From contig SXJP01000021.1 in NCBI GenBank assembly GCA_005779395.1, positions 118,223-182,222 of the forward strand: a DNA stretch of 64,000 nucleotides. The letters are read 5' to 3'. A program made the position numbers and the translations under genes. This DNA comes from Actinomycetota bacterium (GTDB lineage Bacteria; Actinomycetota; Acidimicrobiia; IMCC26256; PALSA-610). The stretch's first letter is position 1. Each line of letters starts with the position of its first letter. The notes under the pieces are model-generated. The model searched no databases, was not told the DNA's origin, and was given only the letters and a program-made list of their open reading frames with translations. Below, piece by piece: positions 9,145 to 18,798 of the stretch.

Positions 9145-10026
9145 TATCTCGACCATAAGTTCGCCAGCTTCGGTCGGATTAGCGCCGACCTTCACACCAG
9201 CCGCTAGCAGCGCTTCCATCTTGGCTGCGGCAGTGCCTTTGCCGCCGCTCACGATGGCTCCAGCGTGACCCATTTTTTTGCCTGCAGGTGCAGTCTGGCC
9301 AGCGATGTACGCAGAGATCGGCTTTGTCATCTCGGTCTTGATGAACTCGGCGGCTTCTTCTTCTGCTGAGCCGCCGATCTCACCGATCAACATGACGGCG
9401 TGAGTCTCCACGTCGGCTTCAAATGCAGCTAGGCAGTCAATGAAGCTCGTACCAGGAACCGGGTCGCCACCAATTCCTACGCAGGTGGTCACGCCGATTC
9501 CTTGGGCCTTCAGTTCATAAAGAGCCTGATACGTAAGGGTCCCTGAGCGACTCACGATCCCCACGTTCTTGGCGCCCGGCACAGCAGCCTTGGCGATGTG
9601 GCCAGCAGTAATTCCGATATTGCACTTTCCTGGGCTGATGATTCCAGGGCAGTTCGGGCCTAGCAACCGCGTGTTCGGAAAGTCACGCTGCAACTTATTG
9701 AAGAACCACGCTTCGTCGTGTGCTGGTACGCCCTCTGTCACACAAACGATCAGATCAACGCCACCTTCGGCTGCTTCGATCACAGCGTCTCGCACGCCCG
9801 GTGCCGGAATGAAGATGCAGGTCGCATTCGCGCCGGTCGCTTCGACTGCTGCTGCAACATTCGCAAAAACCGGGACGCCATCGACATCGGTGCCGGCCTT
9901 CTTCGGGTTAGTGCCGCCGACGACCTTGGTGCCGTATGCCTTATTGAGCCCTGCGTAGTACTTGCCCTGCGATCCCGTTATGCCCTGGTAGATGACTCGC
10001 GTGTTTTCGTCTACAAAGATTGCCAT
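9130..10026 (-). CDS. sucD: Succinyl-CoA ligase, alpha subunit
   Basis: A 298-residue subunit that carries the phosphohistidine intermediate and binds CoA. The start MAIFVDENTRVIYQGITGSQG is family-typical. NPKKAGTDVDGVPVF, GPNCPGIISPGKCNIGI and GIVSRSGTLTYQ follow, and the active-site histidine lies in KMGHAGAIVSGG. It is 18 bases downstream of sucC, and together they make the citric acid cycle enzyme producing ATP or GTP from succinyl-CoA. The 3' end lies within the shared hairpin. Confidence 0.97.
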   Translation of the reverse strand: MAIFVDENTRVIYQGITGSQGKYYAGLNKAYGTKVVGGTNPKKAGTDVDGVPVFANVAAAVEATGANATCIFIPAPGVRDAVIEAAEGGVDLIVCVTEGVPAHDEAWFFNKLQRDFPNTRLLGPNCPGIISPGKCNIGITAGHIAKAAVPGAKNVGIVSRSGTLTYQALYELKAQGIGVTTCVGIGGDPVPGTSFIDCLAAFEADVETHAVMLIGEIGGSAEEEAAEFIKTEMTKPISAYIAGQTAPAGKKMGHAGAIVSGGKGTAAAKMEALLAAGVKVGANPTEAGELMVEIVSSL

Positions 10027-10044
10027 TGTTCTAGATCCGTTCCA

Positions 10045-11184
10045 CTAATTGGATGCCAGAGAGACTGCGACCCGCGCAGCTTCGAGCATCGTCGGGGCCA
10101 TCTGTAGCTTTTCGTTCAGGTGCGGTTCGAGGATCGCACGACCTTCATCGGCATTCGTGCCATCGAGGCGAATCACGATCGGGCTCTTCAAGTCGATCTC
10201 TCCGAGCGCCGCGACGATGCCATTGGCAACTTCTTCGCCACGCGTAATTCCGCCGAAGATGTTGATAAAGATTGATCGCACGCGAGGGTCGTTGTCGATA
10301 ATCGTGAGGGCCTTGATGAACTTCTTAGCGTCTGCTCCACCGCCAACATCCAGGAAGTTCGCTGGCGAACCGCCGGCCTGATTCACAACATCGAGGGTGC
10401 TCATCGCAAGCCCTGCACCGTTCGCGATAATCCCGACAGAGCCTTCGAGACCAACGTATTGCAGGTCGGCTTCAAACGCTTGTTGTTCGCGGTCGTCGCG
10501 CTCTTGGGTCGCTTCGTACTCGTCCCATTCGTGGCGGAAACCTGCATTGTTGTCGAGGCTTACTTTCGCGTCGAGCGCATGGACCTTGTTCGTTGGGGTC
10601 AGAATCAGTGGGTTGATTTCCGCGAGGTCTGCATCGCCATTGACATATGCGTTGTAAAGCTTGACCAAGATGTCGACCGCGCCTTCTGTCGCGAGCGGAT
10701 TGAGTTTCGCCGCGGCTACCCAGTCGCGCGCTACTTGCTCCGTCAGCCCATCGACAGGGTCGATCCAGATCTTGGCGATCGCATCTGGGTTCTCGACGGC
10801 AACGACCTCGATCTCGACGCCGCCCTCCGCGCTCAACATGCCTAAGTGCTTCTTGGCACTGCGATCGAGGGTGAAGCTTGCGTAGTACTCCTCAGAAATA
10901 TCTGAGGCTCGCTCTATCCAGACCACTTCGACGGTGTGGCCCTTGATATCCATGCCGAGAATGTTCGACGCGTGCTCGCGGCACTCATCGGCGTTGTTGG
11001 CGAGTTTGATACCGCCTGCCTTGCCACGTCCACCTACCTGCACCTGCGCCTTGACGACTACGGGGTACCCGACCTTGTCAGCCGCGGTGACGGCACCGTC
11101 AACTGTTGTTTCGGCTGAACCGGCCGAAACGGGAATGTCGTAGTTGGCAAAAAACTGCTTGCCCTGATACTCGAACAGATCCAT
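10045..11184 (-). CDS. sucC: Succinyl-CoA ligase [ADP/GDP-forming], beta subunit
   Basis: A 379-residue ATP-grasp subunit that binds nucleotide and succinate. The ATG at 11184 gives MDLFEYQGKQFFANYDIPVS, the conserved beginning; the open frame upstream to 11355 lacks homology. The motifs KAQVQVGGRGKAGGIKLA, AEINPLILT and IFINIFGGITRGEEVANGIV are all present. An AGAAAGG ribosome site lies about 8 bases upstream. It heads the sucCD pair, with a 146-base divergent gap in front of the Rieske-like gene. Confidence 0.97.
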   Translation of the reverse strand: MDLFEYQGKQFFANYDIPVSAGSAETTVDGAVTAADKVGYPVVVKAQVQVGGRGKAGGIKLANNADECREHASNILGMDIKGHTVEVVWIERASDISEEYYASFTLDRSAKKHLGMLSAEGGVEIEVVAVENPDAIAKIWIDPVDGLTEQVARDWVAAAKLNPLATEGAVDILVKLYNAYVNGDADLAEINPLILTPTNKVHALDAKVSLDNNAGFRHEWDEYEATQERDDREQQAFEADLQYVGLEGSVGIIANGAGLAMSTLDVVNQAGGSPANFLDVGGGADAKKFIKALTIIDNDPRVRSIFINIFGGITRGEEVANGIVAALGEIDLKSPIVIRLDGTNADEGRAILEPHLNEKLQMAPTMLEAARVAVSLASN

Positions 11185-11330
11185 GTGGTGTGGCCTTTCT
11201 AGGGGTCGCGATTGCTCGCGATTCGTACGCTCAGTGGTGCTTAGGAACTCGATATCGCCCGGGTAAGTTCGGCTAGCCGGTGAGTGGCGACACCCTACCG
11301 AACCGCACACAACTAACAGTGAAAGCACCG

Positions 11331-11798
11331 ATGTCAGCGACCGCCAGTCCCCCAACCGCTAACCCGAACCCTGGCTCGGGTATGCCGATGTGGCTCTACG
11401 GGAGTCTCGTGGGAGCTTTAGTAATAGCGCTTGGCTTCGGAGTCATGGCTGGCTTGGTCTGGCTCACAGACCGCGGATCCGATCCAGCCTGTTCGGGAGA
11501 GGTCGATTTCGGGTACGAACCCGACCTCACGAAAACGGCCTCGGTCGAGCCGACCTTTCAGGTTGTCGACGAGCGGTGTAGAGCATGGTTCGCTGTGGAT
11601 CCGCGAGGCGCGATCGTTGCCTACAAGACGACGCTCGTCGGACACGACTGTTCCGTTAATTGGAATCTCGAAACCAATTCATGGGAATGCGGTTCCTTGA
11701 GCCTCGACGTCGCTGGCCTCGAACAGTGGCCGCTACGAATCAACCAAGTAGGAGATGGTCTTCCAACTGTTGTGGTCAACTTCGGCCCACTTCAATAG
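11331..11798 (+). CDS. Membrane-anchored protein with a degenerate Rieske-like domain
   Basis: About 155 residues: a proline-rich N-terminus, one transmembrane helix (residues 19-46) and an outside domain. Residues 86-155 read like the end of a Rieske domain: WFAVDPRGAIVAY, GHDCSVNWN, NSWECGS, a PL turn and a closing VVVNFG strand. Only the disulfide-type cysteine of box 1 (C107) and the first cysteine of box 2 (C120) remain. The other cluster-ligand cysteine and both histidines are absent, so a [2Fe-2S] cluster is unlikely. The start could be at 11280, but ATG 11331 avoids an unlikely N-terminal stretch. The Rieske relationship is inference from spacing and short motifs. Confidence 0.5.
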   Translation: MSATASPPTANPNPGSGMPMWLYGSLVGALVIALGFGVMAGLVWLTDRGSDPACSGEVDFGYEPDLTKTASVEPTFQVVDERCRAWFAVDPRGAIVAYKTTLVGHDCSVNWNLETNSWECGSLSLDVAGLEQWPLRINQVGDGLPTVVVNFGPLQ

Positions 11799-11812
11799 TT
11801 CTGCCGCAACAA

Positions 11813-14206
11813 TTACGGACGGCGCAGAGGCGCCCACGCGAGCAACAGCAATCTCTCTACGCCATCGCGAAAACGTACCTTGGCCTCGGCCTTATCGCCC
11901 TGGCCGCGTATGTCGATGATCACGCCCTCGCCATACTTTTCGTGCATGACATCGTCGCCGAGACGCAAGCCGAGTTGTTCTGCGCCCTTCGAGGCGACCG
12001 GCGCCGGTTGAGGACGGATCAAGTCATCTGGTAGCGGCGCGCTCAAGCGACTCGGTGTGCGCAGAGCAGCATCGACGAGAGCATCGCGTTGATCACGCCC
12101 GCGAGCGCGGCTACGAGTCGCGCCGCGGTCGTCGATGAACTCTGCCGGGATCTCTTCTAAGAACCGACTCGGCGGATGAAAGTCTGTAGAGCCGAACAGC
12201 ATGCGACTCCACGCGTGGCAGAGGTACAGACGCTCGCGGGCACGAGTGATACCGACGTAACAGAGACGTCTTTCCTCTTCGAGCTCTTCTGGATCACCGA
12301 GACTTCTGAAGTGTGGAAACACGCCATCTTCAAGCCCGAGAATGAAAACGACAGGAAACTCAAGCCCTTTCGCCGAGTGCAAAGTCATCAATGTGACGTA
12401 ACTGGCTTCCTCGTCACCACTATCGAGGTCTGTCACAAGGCTTACGGCTTCGAGGAACGCTTGGAGCCGTTCGATGCCGCGCACAACATTGTCTGTGATC
12501 GGCACAGGGCCGCCGGGTTCGCCGATGCCTACGCCACCGATCGCCGCGAGTCCGTGCAGGTCTCCGCGCTCAACTTGCTCATCGAACTGCAGCGCTAAGC
12601 CAACTAGTTCTTGCAAGTTCTCGATCCGGCCTTCTGCCTCGATGCTCCGCTCTGATTCGAGTTCTGCCAGATAACGAGTCTTGTTGAGCACCGCCTCAAG
12701 AACGTCCGCTACTCCCATCTCTGGCAGTTCAACGTTGATGCCGTCGAAAATGCCGATGAGGTCGCGAATCGCGCTGACCGCCCTTCCTGTGACTCCGGCG
12801 GCTACCGCTTCGTAAAGCGCATCCCTAAAGGTCAGGCCATTGCCCTGGGCGTGAGAATCGATCTTTGCGATCGAAGTGTCACCGACGCCACGCTTGGGTG
12901 TGTTGATAATGCGTTTCCAACTGACCTCATCGTCTGGGTTGGCGAACGCGCGTAGATAAGCGAGAAGGTCTTTGATTTCGCGACGGTCATAAAACTTCGT
13001 GCCGCCAAAGACTCGGTAAGGAATGCTCGCCCGAACTAACGCTTCTTCCATCACGCGGCTCTGCGCATTGGTCCTATAGAAAACTGCGCAGTCGCCGAAC
13101 CGGTGCTCATGATCTGCGAGCTTGCGGATCTCGCTCAGCACAAACATTGCTTCGTCGTGCTCATCTTCTGCTTGGTACCGAACGATCTGTTCGCCTCGAC
13201 CTGCATCGCTCCAAAGTTTCTTCGGGTGGCGCGATGCGTTGTTGGAAATAACCGCGTTAGCTGCGTCGAGAATGTTTTGGGTGCTGCGATAGTTCTGGTC
13301 GAGCACCACAACCGTGGCATTCGGAAACGTTTCTTCGAAGCGCATGATGTTGCGGAAGTCCGCGCCACGAAACTTGTAGATCGACTGGTCTGTGTCTCCG
13401 ACGACCATCACACTCTGGTGGTCTTTCGCGAGCTGTTGCACTAGTTCGAACTGAGCAAGGTTGGTGTCCTGGAACTCATCTACTAATACGTGTTGGAACG
13501 ATCTACTCCAACGGTCGAGCGCCTCTGGGTGCTCACGAAATAGTCGCACAGCGAGCAACAAGAGATCATCGAAGTCAGCTGCGCTCGCATCGGCTAATCG
13601 CCGCTGGTACTCGGCATACACCTTCGCGACGCGTTGTTCTTGCGGTCCGAAAGCCTTCTCTGCGAACTCTTCTGGAAGAATTAGTTCGTTCTTCAGGGTG
13701 CTGATCTTTGAGTGAAGTTGCCTCGGAGGAAATCGCTTCGGGTCGAGGTCGAGATCGCGTCGTACCCAATCGACTAGCCGCACAGCGTCGGCCTGATCGT
13801 AGATAGTGAAACTGCTTCGGTAGCCGAGCAGGCTCGACTCCCGCCGCAAGATTCGCGCGCATGCGGAGTGGAAAGTGCTGACCCACATTCGTTGCGCAAC
13901 CGGACCAACAAGATCGGTCACGCGTTCTTTCATCTCTGCTGCGGCCTTGTTGGTGAACGTGATTGCCATCACACCGAAAGGCGATACGCCCTGTTCCAGC
14001 ACGAGATACGCAAGTCGACGCGTTAGTACTCGGGTCTTGCCCGAACCAGCTCCCGCGACAACTAATACCGGCCCAGGTGCGATTGTGACGGCTTCGAGTT
14101 GAGCCGGATTTAGATCAGCGGTGAGATCTTGGGTGTCTGAGTGATGTGAGTCAGGACTCAAATTATTCCATCGATGCGCTGTACGCACCCGAAGTTGCAA
14201 GTCCAT
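11813..14206 (-). CDS. pcrA: ATP-dependent DNA helicase, UvrD/PcrA family
   Basis: A 797-residue superfamily 1 helicase acting in repair and plasmid or fork processing. Motif I VVAGAGSGKTRVLTRRLAYL, motif Ia ITFTNKAAAEMKERV, motif II VLVDEFQDTN, motif III VVGDTDQSIYKFRGAD, motif IV LDQNYRST, and motifs V-VI in LMTLHSAKGLEFPVVF and YVGITRARERLYL are all in order. The C-terminus ends in the Tudor-like patch typical of PcrA (GDDVMHEKYGEGVI). The ATG at 14206 overlaps the aldolase gene by 44 bases. A TTG at 14161, just past that gene's stop, is an alternative start. Symbol chosen over uvrD by length and C-terminus. Confidence 0.92.
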   Translation of the reverse strand: MDLQLRVRTAHRWNNLSPDSHHSDTQDLTADLNPAQLEAVTIAPGPVLVVAGAGSGKTRVLTRRLAYLVLEQGVSPFGVMAITFTNKAAAEMKERVTDLVGPVAQRMWVSTFHSACARILRRESSLLGYRSSFTIYDQADAVRLVDWVRRDLDLDPKRFPPRQLHSKISTLKNELILPEEFAEKAFGPQEQRVAKVYAEYQRRLADASAADFDDLLLLAVRLFREHPEALDRWSRSFQHVLVDEFQDTNLAQFELVQQLAKDHQSVMVVGDTDQSIYKFRGADFRNIMRFEETFPNATVVVLDQNYRSTQNILDAANAVISNNASRHPKKLWSDAGRGEQIVRYQAEDEHDEAMFVLSEIRKLADHEHRFGDCAVFYRTNAQSRVMEEALVRASIPYRVFGGTKFYDRREIKDLLAYLRAFANPDDEVSWKRIINTPKRGVGDTSIAKIDSHAQGNGLTFRDALYEAVAAGVTGRAVSAIRDLIGIFDGINVELPEMGVADVLEAVLNKTRYLAELESERSIEAEGRIENLQELVGLALQFDEQVERGDLHGLAAIGGVGIGEPGGPVPITDNVVRGIERLQAFLEAVSLVTDLDSGDEEASYVTLMTLHSAKGLEFPVVFILGLEDGVFPHFRSLGDPEELEEERRLCYVGITRARERLYLCHAWSRMLFGSTDFHPPSRFLEEIPAEFIDDRGATRSRARGRDQRDALVDAALRTPSRLSAPLPDDLIRPQPAPVASKGAEQLGLRLGDDVMHEKYGEGVIIDIRGQGDKAEAKVRFRDGVERLLLLAWAPLRRP

Positions 14207-15170
14207 TCAGCTTGGCGCGCTTAGCGAATGCAGCTTGGCCTGCCTCGATGTTGTCATCGCTTCCGAGCCATGCTTTAAGTGCCGGTGCTTGAAGAGCGCG
14301 CCCGTAGCTAAACGAGAAAGCCCAGGGGTGCGGACCGCGCTTGTTGATTGCGTCGAGGTTCGCTGTTGCTTCCTCGTCGCTCTGACCACCGCTCAAGAAA
14401 ACGATGCCTGGAACAGCAGCCGGGACAACATCGCGGAAGCACCGGATCGTTGCTTCTGCGATGGCGTCTGGGGTGGCCCGACCGCCTGCGTGGAGCTTGC
14501 CGGGAATAACCATGTTCGGCTTCAACAGACATCCATCGAGTGCGACTCTCTGGTCGAGCAGAGCACTAAACAAGCTGCGTAATGCACGGTGAGTTACTTC
14601 GAAGCACCGCTCGATCGAGTGGCTGCCGTCCATAAGGACCTCTGGCTCGACAATCGGGACGATTCCCTCTTGTTGGCAAAGCGCAGCGTAACGAGCAAGT
14701 GCTGCGGAGTTCGCGTCTAGGCAATAATCACTCGGGATGTCGTCTCCTGCAATATCGATGACCGCACGCCATTTCGCGAACTGCGCTCCTAGTTCCCGAT
14801 ACTCAGCAAGTCGTGCTCCAAGCCCATCGAGACCTTCTGTGACGCTTTCGCCTGCTGCGCCGTGTAGCCCAACGATGCCCTTGTCGACCTTGATGCCCGG
14901 GATGATGCCTTCGTCTTGGAGGAGTTTGACGAGTGGCGTGCCGTCGGCTGCGTTCTGGCGAATGGTCTCGTCGAAAAGAATCACGCCGGAGATGTTCTCG
15001 GCTGCACCCTTCGTGCGAAACAGCATCTCTCTGTATGCGCGGCGCCGGTCCTCTGTGCTCTCTGTACCGATGCCATCGAAGCGCTTCTTGATCGTGCCGC
15101 CACTTTCATCTGCTGCGAGAATCCCCTTGCCTGGGGCTACTAGCGCTCTTGCGACATCTTGAATTCTCAT
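14163..15170 (-). CDS. Fructose-bisphosphate aldolase, class I
   Basis: A 335-residue Schiff-base aldolase cleaving fructose-1,6-bisphosphate in glycolysis and gluconeogenesis. GKGILAADESGGTIKKRF, the KWRAVIDI segment with a catalytic lysine, and LLKPNMVIPG with the Schiff-base lysine are present. FLSGGQSDEEATANL and WAFSFSYGRALQ complete the barrel. The frame is open to 15251, but the ATG at 15170 has a perfect GGAGGAG site 6 bases upstream and gives the family start. Class I aldolases are less usual in bacteria than class II. A short inverted repeat (ACTTGC-N5-GCAAGT, 15191-15207) upstream could be an operator. Confidence 0.95.
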   Translation of the reverse strand: MRIQDVARALVAPGKGILAADESGGTIKKRFDGIGTESTEDRRRAYREMLFRTKGAAENISGVILFDETIRQNAADGTPLVKLLQDEGIIPGIKVDKGIVGLHGAAGESVTEGLDGLGARLAEYRELGAQFAKWRAVIDIAGDDIPSDYCLDANSAALARYAALCQQEGIVPIVEPEVLMDGSHSIERCFEVTHRALRSLFSALLDQRVALDGCLLKPNMVIPGKLHAGGRATPDAIAEATIRCFRDVVPAAVPGIVFLSGGQSDEEATANLDAINKRGPHPWAFSFSYGRALQAPALKAWLGSDDNIEAGQAAFAKRAKLNGLATSGAYSASME

Positions 15171-15176
15171 ACGAGG

Positions 15177-15183
15177 CTCCTCC
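15177..15183 (-). promoter_or_regulatory. Ribosome binding site fixing the aldolase start
   Basis: GGAGGAG on the minus strand lies 6 bases before the ATG at 15170. It decides that start over the longer open frame beginning at 15251. Confidence 0.8.
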
Positions 15184-15273
15184 GGCCGGTACTTGCGATC
15201 TGCAAGTTTCAAAGTTTGCCAAACGGTAGTTGGTTTTGCTGAACCGGCCATAGTGGCGGCTACGAGAACTTAT

Positions 15274-16812
15274 TTATTCCCACTCGATCGTGCCGGGCGG
15301 CTTGCTCGTTATGTCATAGGCCACACGGTTGATGCCAGGGACCTCGTTGATGATTCGGCTCGAGATGCGTTCGAGCACGTCGTATGGGATCCGCGCCCAG
15401 TCTGCAGTCATGGCATCGTCAGATGTGACGGCGCGTAGCACTATTGGATAGGCGTAGGTGCGTTCATCGCCCATCACGCCGACGCTCTTGATTGCTGGGA
15501 GCACTGCAAAGCTCTGCCAGATCTCCCTGTACAGCCCAGCGCGCTTGATTTCCTCGACAACGATGGCATCGGCGTTTTGCAGTATTGCCACCCGCTCTGG
15601 CGTAATAGCGCCAATAATCCGGACAGCGAGTCCTGGCCCAGGAAATGGTTGCCGCCATACGATTTCTTCCGCCAGCCCGAGTTCTTCGCCGACTGCGCGA
15701 ACCTCATCTTTGAACAAGTGGCGCAGAGGCTCTACTAGCTCGAACTTCATGTCGTCGGGAAGACCACCGACGTTGTGGTGGGATTTGATGTTGGCGTTAT
15801 CTCCCCCGCCGCTCTCGACGATGTCTGGATACAACGTGCCTTGCACCAAGAACTGAGGGTCGCCTTCGACCTCTGATGCAGTTTCTTCGAAGATGCGAAT
15901 GAAGAGCTCTCCGATGATCTTGCGTTTCGTCTCTGGGTCGTCGACGCCTTCGAGCGCCGCCAAGAATCGATCGGCTGCCTTGACATGAATCAGGTCAACA
16001 TGAAAGCCACGCCGGAAAGTGTCCTCAACTTGCTCGGCTTCGTTCTTGCGCAGTAGCCCCGTGTCTACGAACACGCACGTGAGTTGATCGCCAATTGCTT
16101 TATGAACTAAAGCAGCAGCAACAGCAGAATCGACGCCACCCGAAAGCCCGCAGATCACTCTCGCGTCGCCGACCTGTGCGCGAATCTCGGCAACTTGTTG
16201 ATCGATTATCGAGACATTCGTCCACGTCGGGCGACAACCCGCGACGCCATACAGAAACGCCTTGAGCATTGCGTTGCCGTGCTCGGTGTGGCCGACCTCA
16301 GGATGGAACTGCATGCCATATATACCGCGAGCCTCGTCGCCGAACGCCGCACCGGGCGTGTCTTGCGTCGAGGCGTAAACAGTTGCGCCTTCGGGAGCGC
16401 GCGTGATCGTGTCGAAGTGACTCATCCAGACCGACTGAGTCGCGGGCAAATCACGGAACATCGCTCCGCCTTGGTTCACGGTGAGTTCCGTTCGGCCGTA
16501 CTCGCCGCGCCCTGTCTTGGCTACCTCGCCACCTAGATCTCGAGCAATCAGTTGCGCTCCATAACACAGTCCTAGAAGCGGCACGCCGGAGGAATAAATC
16601 GCGTTGTCGATGTCTGGCGCACCGTCGGCATGGACCGATGCAGGACCACCAGAAAAAATGATTGCCGCTGGATTTCTCGCAAGCATTTCTGCCACCGGCA
16701 TGGAGCGCGGCACGATCTCGGAGTAAACGTGAGCCTCGCGGACTCGCCTCGCGATGAGTTGTGAGTATTGCGCGCCGAAGTCGACTACTAGTACGAGATC
16801 GGCTTCGGTCAC
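15274..16812 (-). CDS. guaA: GMP synthase (glutamine-hydrolysing)
   Basis: A 512-residue enzyme converting XMP to GMP with glutamine nitrogen. The N-terminal class I amidotransferase has its nucleophile in LLGLCYGAQ (C83) and the His-Glu pair in [13 protein letters not shown]. The ATP pyrophosphatase domain begins with the PP-loop [14 protein letters not shown]. The C-terminal dimerisation domain ends in the invariant KPPGTIEWE. It lies 8 bases downstream of guaB3, so the two guanine-nucleotide genes are probably cotranscribed. Confidence 0.98.
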   Translation of the reverse strand: MTEADLVLVVDFGAQYSQLIARRVREAHVYSEIVPRSMPVAEMLARNPAAIIFSGGPASVHADGAPDIDNAIYSSGVPLLGLCYGAQLIARDLGGEVAKTGRGEYGRTELTVNQGGAMFRDLPATQSVWMSHFDTITRAPEGATVYASTQDTPGAAFGDEARGIYGMQFHPEVGHTEHGNAMLKAFLYGVAGCRPTWTNVSIIDQQVAEIRAQVGDARVICGLSGGVDSAVAAALVHKAIGDQLTCVFVDTGLLRKNEAEQVEDTFRRGFHVDLIHVKAADRFLAALEGVDDPETKRKIIGELFIRIFEETASEVEGDPQFLVQGTLYPDIVESGGGDNANIKSHHNVGGLPDDMKFELVEPLRHLFKDEVRAVGEELGLAEEIVWRQPFPGPGLAVRIIGAITPERVAILQNADAIVVEEIKRAGLYREIWQSFAVLPAIKSVGVMGDERTYAYPIVLRAVTSDDAMTADWARIPYDVLERISSRIINEVPGINRVAYDITSKPPGTIEWE

Positions 16813-16819
16813 TCAGCTC

Positions 16820-17989
16820 CTACTTGTTGCCCATGCCGACGCCTTGTGAGCGCTGCAACGACTTGCCTTCGGTTTGTAGGGAAGGGGCGACCATGACTTC
16901 GGCCTTCTGGAACTCTTTCAGGGTTTCGTGGCCTGTGGTTGCCATCGATGTGCGAAGCGCCCCAAACAAGTTGAGCGTGCCATCGTTTTCATGCGCAGGC
17001 CCGACCAGAATTTCTGCCATCGAGCCTTTGCGACCAGCGTAAACACGAGCGCCGCGCGGCAAGGTCGGGTGAAAAGTTGCCATGCCCCAGTGGTAACCGT
17101 GGCCGGGCGCTTCGTCGGCACCTGCAAGTGGCGAACCGATCATCACTGCATCTGCGCCACAGGCAATGGCCTTAGCGATGTCGCCGCCTGTGCGCATACC
17201 GCCGTCTGCGATCACCTGTACATATACGCCCGTCTCATCAAGGTGGCGTATGCGCGCACCTGCGGCATCGGCTATTGCTGTGGCTTGCGGAACGCCGATG
17301 CCGAGCACGCCGCGACTAGTGCAGGCGTGTCCTGGCCCGATGCCGACAAGAACTCCAACAGCGCCGGTTCGCATGAGATGCAGCGCTGTCGAATACGAGG
17401 CGCAACCACCAACGAGCACTGGAATGTCGATCTCGCGAATGAACTTCTTGAGATTTAGTGGTTGACGATCTGGGTGTTTCGAAACATGCTCAGCTGATAC
17501 GACGGTGCCCTGAATGACAAGCACATCTAGTTCTGCTTCAAGAATAAGTGGCGCATATTCCTCGACGCGTTGTGGCGTAACCGATGCGCACGAACGTACG
17601 CCTGCATCGTTAATTTCGCGAATACGTTGACCGATCAGATCAGGTCTGATCGGCTCCAAATAAAGTTCCTGCATGCGGCGTGTTGCCTTCTCCGCTGGCA
17701 GGTTTGCGATCTCTTCGAGTATCGGGTCAGGGTCTTCGAACCGAGTCCACAAACCTTCCAGGTTTAGACACGCAAGACCACCGAGGTTTCCAATAGTGAT
17801 GGCACTCGCCGGGGAGACAACACCATCCATAGCGCTCGCCATCATCGGTAGGTCGAAGCGTTGGCCGTCGAGGTCCCAAGTGATGTCGATGTCTTCTGGA
17901 TCGCGCGTCCGGCGACTAGGGACGATCGCGATGTCATCGAAGCCATACGCCCGTCGACCCGATTTTCCGATCCCGATTTCGACTTCCAC
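16820..17989 (-). CDS. guaB3: GuaB3 family IMP dehydrogenase-related protein
   Basis: A 389-residue TIM-barrel protein of the actinobacterial/cyanobacterial GuaB3 group. It lacks the CBS pair of classical IMPDH. YGFDDIAIVPSRRTRDPEDID opens the protein. The barrel keeps GIGPGHACTSRGVLGIGVPQ, with the cysteine loop, and VIADGGMRTGGDIAKAIACG. Recent work on cyanobacterial GuaB3 supports an IMP dehydrogenase activity; in other taxa the role is less settled. Location before guaA fits guanine nucleotide synthesis. The GTG start at 17989 has a strong GGAGGAGG ribosome site upstream. Confidence 0.93.
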   Translation of the reverse strand: MEVEIGIGKSGRRAYGFDDIAIVPSRRTRDPEDIDITWDLDGQRFDLPMMASAMDGVVSPASAITIGNLGGLACLNLEGLWTRFEDPDPILEEIANLPAEKATRRMQELYLEPIRPDLIGQRIREINDAGVRSCASVTPQRVEEYAPLILEAELDVLVIQGTVVSAEHVSKHPDRQPLNLKKFIREIDIPVLVGGCASYSTALHLMRTGAVGVLVGIGPGHACTSRGVLGIGVPQATAIADAAGARIRHLDETGVYVQVIADGGMRTGGDIAKAIACGADAVMIGSPLAGADEAPGHGYHWGMATFHPTLPRGARVYAGRKGSMAEILVGPAHENDGTLNLFGALRTSMATTGHETLKEFQKAEVMVAPSLQTEGKSLQRSQGVGMGNK

Positions 17990-18076
17990 GAGTCAAACCT
18001 CCTCCGCTAAGGAAACGACAACACTAACGCCACGATTCGGTGTTGCTGTCACCGGAAAATCCGGCGATTCGCTGTC

Positions 18077-18775
18077 CTAGCGCGACGACGCGAGGTAGCC
18101 GAGAAGGCTTGTCAAGATGCGCGCAGTTGCACCCCAAACAGTCTCGCCAGGTAACTCAAAAAATGGCATCGACGCATCGTTCATGCCCTCGGCCGAACCA
18201 GGGAACGGGGGGATGCTCCAGCGTTCCTCGTGCCATGTTGCTTCGTGAAACAAAGTCCAGAGCGCCACATCGAACACGCTCGTCACCTCGCGCGACTCGG
18301 CATGTACAGCTGGCCTTTCGCTGAGCACGCCAACGAACGGCGTAATCGCGAAGGCCGAGATCAACGTGGCGACATGATCTAGTTCTGCAACAACCTCGAC
18401 TAGCTCGGCATCGAGACCAATCTCTTCGTGTGCTTCACGCAGTGCTGCAGCGGCTAGATCGGCGTCGAGGACAGGATCGAACTTGCCCCCAGGGAAGACA
18501 ATCTCGCCTCGATGGGTCGGCATGCTGTCGGCTCGCTTCGTGAGAATGACCCGAACCTCGCCGTCTTCTTCGAACAAAGCGACGAGGACCGCCGCTGGAC
18601 GTGCCTTCAGATGAGCGATGTGATCGTTGCGCGCAGGTGGGTGATCGCTGAGCGCAGTCAGTACTTCGCCCAGTTTGAAGTGACGTTGACCCTCCGTGAG
18701 GTGCGCCCATGGCGCAGGGTTTCCAACGCGCCATGACTCTGGCCTCGGAATGTACTGATCGCCGCCGAGTTCCAT
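18077..18775 (-). CDS. NUDIX hydrolase, CoA pyrophosphatase-like
   Basis: A 232-residue hydrolase with a NUDIX box in FPGGKFDPVLDADL and AALREAHEEIGLD. The preceding LTKRADSMPTHRGEIVFPGG matches the extended signature of CoA pyrophosphatases (NudL type), which split CoA into phosphopantetheine and ADP. The N-terminal 60 residues are less conserved. It lies 23 bases downstream of the pilin-like cluster on the same strand, with no obvious link. The NUDIX call is sure, the CoA specificity likely. Confidence 0.85.
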   Translation of the reverse strand: MELGGDQYIPRPESWRVGNPAPWAHLTEGQRHFKLGEVLTALSDHPPARNDHIAHLKARPAAVLVALFEEDGEVRVILTKRADSMPTHRGEIVFPGGKFDPVLDADLAAAALREAHEEIGLDAELVEVVAELDHVATLISAFAITPFVGVLSERPAVHAESREVTSVFDVALWTLFHEATWHEERWSIPPFPGSAEGMNDASMPFFELPGETVWGATARILTSLLGYLASSR

Positions 18776-18798
18776 AGTCCCTGAGGGTACGAGACGAA

